Below are positions 59,664 through 64,000 of a stretch of 64,000 nt of DNA, piece after piece (position 1 is the first letter of the stretch; every line of letters starts with the position of its first letter). The notes under the pieces were generated by a model. It made no database searches. It was not told the DNA's origin and saw only the letters and a program-made list of their open reading frames with translations. Origin of the DNA: Chrysemys picta bellii (lineage: Eukaryota > Chordata > Testudines > Emydidae); the NCBI RefSeq assembly GCF_011386835.1, contig NC_088794.1:64948506-65012505 (forward strand), written 5' to 3'. Made by a program: the position numbers and the translations under genes.

Positions 59664-59785
59664 GAGAACTAATAAGTGAATTCTGCCAGTTTACTGAACT
59701 GTCTTACAATGCTTTAATAGCTTTTTTTACTGATTGAATGAAACAGTGTATTTGTATTTACAATAAATTAAACATTGTGACTTTT
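59664..59785 (+). terminator. IMMP1L: IMMP1L 3' UTR and poly(A) signal
   Basis: Short 3' UTR with AATAAA at 59762-59767; cleavage is expected 10-30 bp later. A second AATAAA lies at 59817-59822. Confidence 0.8.
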
Positions 59786-60083
59786 TGAGCTAAAGTTTCA
59801 CTTTATTAGCATCTAGAATAAAACATATGCTGAAGTCAGTTATGGAAATTAAATGCTGTTGTAATTACAGAATAAGTTATTCAGCTTTCTTTAACCATTC
59901 ATGGTGAGTTCACACAGAAAGTATCTTATAATCTAAGGGCTAGACCCTTACAGGGGATTTTGGCTCAGCTTCACAATGCCTAATTTTAGGCACCCAGTCT
60001 CCCTCTGCAATGCATGGGGAGAGCTAAGCACCTAAGAATGGTATTAACAGAAGGCAGCAAGCTGAGTAAGGGGGCTACCCAAG

Positions 60084-61450
60084 CTAAGCAGAACAAAATA
60101 CTAAGGAGAGTGGTGGGGCAGAAGCAGCAGCAGATTCACATGGTTCTGATGTAGCTGTGGTGGCACGTAGGATGGACTTCCATCTTGAATGGTCCCTTGC
60201 AAGTTTTCTTCCTTCAGCAAGAGTCAGGATGGGAAGATTTAGGCTTCTTAAATCCCTCAAAATAGTATCTTCCAACTTCATTCATGGCTGGCTTCATGCT
60301 CTGCTTTCTTCAACCTCAGCTCTATTAACCTTCTGTAAAAGTGTACCTCCTTTTTCACACTGGACACGACCCCACCATTTCGGTCAACTTGTTCTCAACT
60401 GTTGCAACTTGCCAGGATCATCTAGTCTGTGGCAAAAGTCAAACTAATGGATTTTAAGAATATGCTATAACTTTTGACACTAAAAAGTATCTAGTATTCT
60501 CTTCTCAGTTGTTTTTAATGGCCATGTTTCTCCTCCATACAGATAACAGAGTTATCACTACTGCATTGAATTCTTAACTGTAACACACATATCCTGCTGC
60601 CCAAATAGAGGGCTCTGAAGATGGTGAAATGCCATTAATGCAAAACCAATCTAACATATGACTTCTCTGGATACAGCACCTCCTGCTGTCAACTGACTAC
60701 CCAAATGGATAAAACTATTCACCTATTCAGTGTCATTAACATCTACTTGCAGCACTGGCAGGTCATTTGTTTCCATTTTACAGGAGGCATGCATGGCTTT
60801 GGCTTTATAACCATTAATCTGAAGTCCCATAGATTCTGCAATTTTTTGCAGTTCTTCCAACATTAGCTGTAGTTGGTCAATACCAGGTAAGGCAATATCA
60901 TCCATACACTTGAGATCCTCAAAAAATGAATCTAAGTTTCACACCTCCTATATTGTCCTCAATCAGATAGTCTATTAGAACATTAAATAATAATGCAGGT
61001 GAGAGAACACATCCCTGTTATACGCCAATTCTATTGAAAATCAGTCTCTAATACAGCCATTGACCCTCACGCAGCTAAATGTACCATGGTACAGTTTCTC
61101 TATTAGATACTTTATGTCCTCATCAGAGGGAAGCCGTGTTAGTCTGGATCTGTAAAAGTCTGACGAAGTGAGTATTCACCCACAAAAGTTTATGCTCCAA
61201 TACGTCTGTTAGTCTATAAGGTGCCACAGGACTCTTTGTCGCTTTTTATGTCCTCAGGCACCCCATGCTGGTGTGGCAGTAGCCATAGTGCTGACAGGTT
61301 AACTTTCTTTTGCCACTCCAGTCATTTTTCAGTAACATTCCACAGAACATATACAGCATGAGTTGCCCTGCCCCTCAAGGGCAGCTGGGCACCCATCTTC
61401 ACTAGGGATTCACAGCCATACGTGTCTAACTCTAGGGAGAGTTTAAGCAA
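60084..61450 (-). repeat. Non-LTR LINE remnant on - strand
   Basis: The - strand reads, in order from about 61300 to 60084: an EDIKYLIEKLYHGTFSCVRV-like block, QGCVLSPALLFNVLIDYLIE (RT motif), KCMDDIALPGIDQLQLMLEE (YxDD-like motif with Met-Asp-Asp, 60860-60905), then LQINGYKAKAMHA, and a 3' block RDLRSLNLPILTLAEGRKLA then RDHSRWKSI. Frameshifts and stops separate the blocks. The clade is not assigned with confidence (RTE/Jockey-like order). Confidence 0.75.
61111..61256 (+). mobile_element. Penelope-type short insertion with 12-bp duplication
   Basis: A 122-bp insert (61123-61244) is flanked by perfect copies of TTTATGTCCTCA (61111-61122 and 61245-61256). It contains CTGACGA (61160-61166), a hairpin around GTGAGTATTCACCCAC and then AAAAG, which resembles a hammerhead core CTGANGA-stem-GAAA with the last G mutated to A. 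After it come CAATACGTCTGTTAGTC and AAGGTGCCACAGGACTC. It sits inside the LINE remnant, between the PEDIK and YLIEK parts of its coding block. Confidence 0.75.
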
Positions 61451-61519
61451 GGTCAGCCCTTTCTCATAAAAAAAATTAGGTAGTGACGATGGCCATTATT
61501 AATTGGGCCAGAGAGAGTG
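61257..61519. other. No gene; LINE remnant and unique sequence
   Basis: The left part continues the LINE remnant; the rest is unassigned. Confidence 0.4.
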
Positions 61520-61790
61520 ACTCTATAGCTCAGTGGTTAGGATATTCATCTGTGGGACGCAGGTTCCAGTCCCTGTACCAATGACTATTTAAGTAGAACA
61601 ACATCAACAGGAGAGACGCACTCACAATACCCTATAACCTGGTGATTGGGATATTCATCTAGGATGGGATAGACCTGGGTTCAAGTCCTTGCTCCAGATC
61701 AAGCACAGTGGGGACTTGAACCTAGGTCACTCACATCCCAGGTGAGTGTTCAACTACTGGGCTACTGCTATACCCACCCTGTTTTATGTG
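61520..61790 (+). repeat. tRNA-derived SINE-like repeat, tandem units
   Basis: TATAGCTCAGTGGTTAGGAT (A-box-like, 61522-61541) with GCAGGTTCCAGTCCCTG (B-box-like), then a second unit CTATAACCTGGTGATTGGGA with CTGGGTTCAAGTCC. A third, inverted copy lies at about 61700-61785. Same family as 5560-6124. Not functional tRNA genes. Confidence 0.6.
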
Positions 61791-63015
61791 GGGTCCAATC
61801 CAGTAGGCATGCTCTTAGGCAGGCTCTGAGAACACCTACCAAATCAGACCCTGAGCAGCTCAGCAGTGTCAGGACTTAGGTGGCTTTGTACTTGTCCACT
61901 CACAGAAATCTAGGCATGTTGGGGATTTCACCACCAGCAACTTAGGCACCTAGAGATTTTAGCCACATGCAGGGTTAGGCAGCAGCTGAGCAGGGGCTTT
62001 GAGGATCTAAATTTTTGACTTTGTGCCTAAATCCTATTGTGGACTTACGCTCAAGCTTCCATTCATAAAATATTACCAATGTAGTTAAATTAAAAGTCCA
62101 AATGACACAGACAAAACTATGATTGCAAAGCTGTTTCTTGGACACAAGTCACCATGCAAATTCTTGAGGTGGCAGAACCACTCTGTATTAGCAACACTTC
62201 AAACAGCACATTTGCAGAAATGCAGTCCTTAATATATGGGAGACGTCATTAAACTATTACATGGCTCTGATCTTAACTACTGAAGTCTACTAACACGTGA
62301 CATGTAGGAAAGAGGTAACAACTTTGTGCACATAAGCCCCTCAATTCAGCTGCATATGCATATTGTAAGATTGCTTAAAAAGCTTTGACCATTTTTTAAA
62401 AAGGCACAGGACCATTGTTTTGTACAGCAGCTGCTTCCTAGAAATTTTACCTTCCTTCCTTTTAACATATTAGGCTGATCTTCATTCTCTTCCAATTCCA
62501 GTAACAGTTTTGTTTTCAGAAAAATACTTCTCATGTTAAGTGTTTATAAGGTAACTTTTGTCATCTTTGATGGTAATGTGAGATTTAGCTACTCTGAAGG
62601 TAGTCCCCCAGCTATAACTGCTATAATCTTAGGGAGAAACGAGTGGCATCTAGACCAAACAAACGGAATGTAAATAAATTAATTAAAAATTATGAAAGCA
62701 CTCATTTTTAGGGCAGGAAAAGGACAGTTTTCAAATCAGTGAAAACAAGCAGAACAAGCACCATTTTCACAGGACAGTTCAAATTCTATTAAGTACAGAA
62801 ATGGGTCTAATTTGATTAACTGAAGCACTTACAGCTCTTTTGTTTAAGGTCTTCTGGTTAAAACTTGAAAATAGATTTAAGCCCTTCTTTTCAGCCCTGA
62901 CAGTGTGCTAGCACTTGCAATGCACACCTTTCCCCTGAAACATTTACTAACCGATTCTGTCCACTGACTATTCAGCTGGATGAAACCAACACATGCAAGT
63001 GGGACAACTGTTATT
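61791..63015 (-). other. Probable 3' UTR or flank of DNAJC24
   Basis: No coding signal. If DNAJC24 has a long 3' UTR it runs leftward through here. I see no - strand AATAAA until 59802-59807 (TTTATT on +), so the UTR end is unresolved. Contains TAGGTGCC/GGCACCTA motifs of the SINE-like family. Confidence 0.35.
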
Positions 63016-63140
63016 TCATCGAAGGATCTCTATAATTAATGAACATGTGTCACAGCAAACCAAGGAAACCTCTTCAGCTTCATTTCTGGAGACAGTATAC
63101 TTCCCACCACATCGGCATAAGCGTGTATAACATTCTTCAT
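63016..63140 (-). CDS. DNAJC24: DNAJC24 (DPH4) terminal coding exon
   Basis: A type III J-protein of the diphthamide pathway, which supports the first step of diphthamide synthesis on elongation factor 2. This exon encodes the CSL/DPH zinc-binding end: ECYTRLCRCGGKYTVSRNEA then EEVSLVCCDTCSLIIEILR, with Cys pairs CRC and CDTC. The acceptor on the - strand is TTGTTTCAACAG; the first two bases AT need a G from the previous exon to make Asp. The stop TGA is 63016-63018. The J domain exons lie beyond 64000. The end EILR is two residues shorter than the human end ELLHYN. Confidence 0.93.
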
Positions 63141-64000
63141 CTGTTGAAACAAACAATTTAAAAAAAAACTTAGTGCTTGAGAACAAACAAATTGTTTGAA
63201 GCCATCATTGCAAAGCTCCTTTTTAAGACTGAAATATGTAATTTTACTGTTGAACTGATGATGGAAGTTATAAGTTTGCAGAGTTTGTGAAGGACCTCTT
63301 ATAACTATTAAGAAAGATAGAGCCTGAATACAACAGTTCCTGCAACAGTATTTAACTCTCAGATAGCTATATCTGTAACATAAAAGGCTAGTGTTTCATT
63401 GACTATGAGGCGCTCCCTGTGCCCAGCAGGAGAGGAATCTTTTCATTAATAAAAACAAACAATAATAATTTAATTTTTAAAAGTGTACCCCCACCAATGA
63501 AGTAGTGCTAGGAATCTGCAGAGAACCAGTGGTGAACTCTGAGCAAGGAGGACTGGATTCTGAGAGAATGCCAAGAATCTTGGAGAAGTCTGGAAATCAC
63601 TTATGTGAAAACAGATAGGTTGTAAATACAATTTTCTGTGATTAATAATTGGCCTCAGTAATGCAGGTTATGAAGATTCAAAAACAGTTCCGAAGTTAGG
63701 TTGGAGAAGAGAGGGGAAGCATAAAGGAGAGGGCAAGTTACACAGTTTCCACGATTTTTAAAAATAAAATGTCAAATGATAAAACCCCCCAAATTATAAT
63801 GAAGTAGAGAGGTGAAACACTGACAAAATGGAAATCTTGTGTGTGAGAACAGCAAAGGATTCAAACCCACTTGCTTCTCTGAGGAAGGGTTTTCTCTACC
63901 ACTGAAAACAGGAAAAGGAGAGCAAAACTATTGACTACTATGGAAAGCCAAGTGGCAATTTCAAATCTATACCTAGCAGCACTGAGGAAGGGCATTTGCA
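63141..64000 (-). other. DNAJC24 intron
   Basis: Non-coding, AT-rich; no earlier DNAJC24 exon was found before the window ends. Confidence 0.65.

Larger units (their letters stand above)
28052..59785 (+). other. IMMP1L: IMMP1L gene, visible part (coding complete)
   Basis: Subunit 1 of the mitochondrial inner-membrane peptidase, an S26-family serine protease. Known orthologues work with IMMP2L on the intermembrane-space side and remove sorting signals from imported proteins. Five coding exons join with consistent phases to 166 codons, the length of the human protein. Residues 1-35 form a hydrophobic N-terminal segment. Box B is GPSMEPT with Ser40; box D is KRVIGLEGD with Lys83, the general base; box E is EGDN...[11 protein letters not shown] (116-132). 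All splice sites are GT-AG. Introns are 28186-29032, 29122-30430, 30558-54003 and 54115-59594. The promoter and any upstream non-coding exon lie upstream of 28052 and were not found with confidence. In mammals the gene is paired head-to-head with ELP4, which is not seen here. Confidence 0.96.

Noticed and set aside
61520..61700. tRNA genes
   Set aside because: A-box and B-box like words exist but no full cloverleaf or anticodon arm is recognisable; two similar units in tandem fit a SINE.

Overview
This is a piece of vertebrate nuclear genome, almost certainly turtle. It has spliced genes with very long introns and AT-rich intronic DNA. The interspersed repeats are a turtle mixture: CR1 LINEs, tRNA-derived SINEs with a CR1-like tail, DIRS tyrosine-recombinase retroelements, Penelope-like repeats, many hAT copies with 8-bp target duplications, and pogo/Tigger elements. 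No species can be named from the window alone.

Only two host genes are supported. IMMP1L (inner mitochondrial membrane peptidase subunit 1) lies on the + strand. All five coding exons are present (28081-28185, 29033-29121, 30431-30557, 54004-54114, 59595-59663). They join in frame to 166 codons with the Ser40/Lys83 catalytic pair intact. The stop is followed by an AATAAA about 100 bp downstream. The terminal coding exon of DNAJC24 (DPH4, diphthamide synthesis) lies on the - strand at 63016-63140, tail-to-tail with IMMP1L. This is the same neighbourhood as the DNAJC24-IMMP1L-ELP4-PAX6 block on human 11p13. The two genes are not functionally linked: one acts in the mitochondrial inner membrane, the other in modification of elongation factor 2.

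Layout. 1-28051 is the upstream part of the IMMP1L locus (5' untranslated intron or upstream flank). It holds an LTR-like repeat, a split CR1, a Penelope-type tandem insertion at 3.6 kb, a 42-nt exon-like segment at 9.37 kb, a hAT at 10.0 kb, a 2.5-kb pogo/Tigger element with a nearly readable transposase at 12.9-15.4 kb, and another hAT at 26.1 kb. 28052-30557 holds the first three coding exons. The 23.4-kb third intron (30558-54003) is a transposon dump: two decayed DIRS elements, a 1-kb Tigger-like element, five hAT or MITE copies, and a CR1 inserted into a Penelope-type repeat. The fourth intron (54115-59594) holds a third DIRS with inverted ends, reverse transcriptase and tyrosine-recombinase remnants, split by a SINE. 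59.7-64.0 kb holds the convergent 3' ends, a decayed LINE on the - strand, a 122-bp Penelope-type insertion with a hammerhead-like core, and SINEs.

I found no wholly new protein system. The most interesting material is structural. Penelope-type repeats carry hammerhead-ribozyme-like cores, one apparently split by CR1. A near-perfect 54-bp palindrome plus 137-bp tandem array is bounded by a 12-bp duplication. A large palindrome sits inside the Tigger element.
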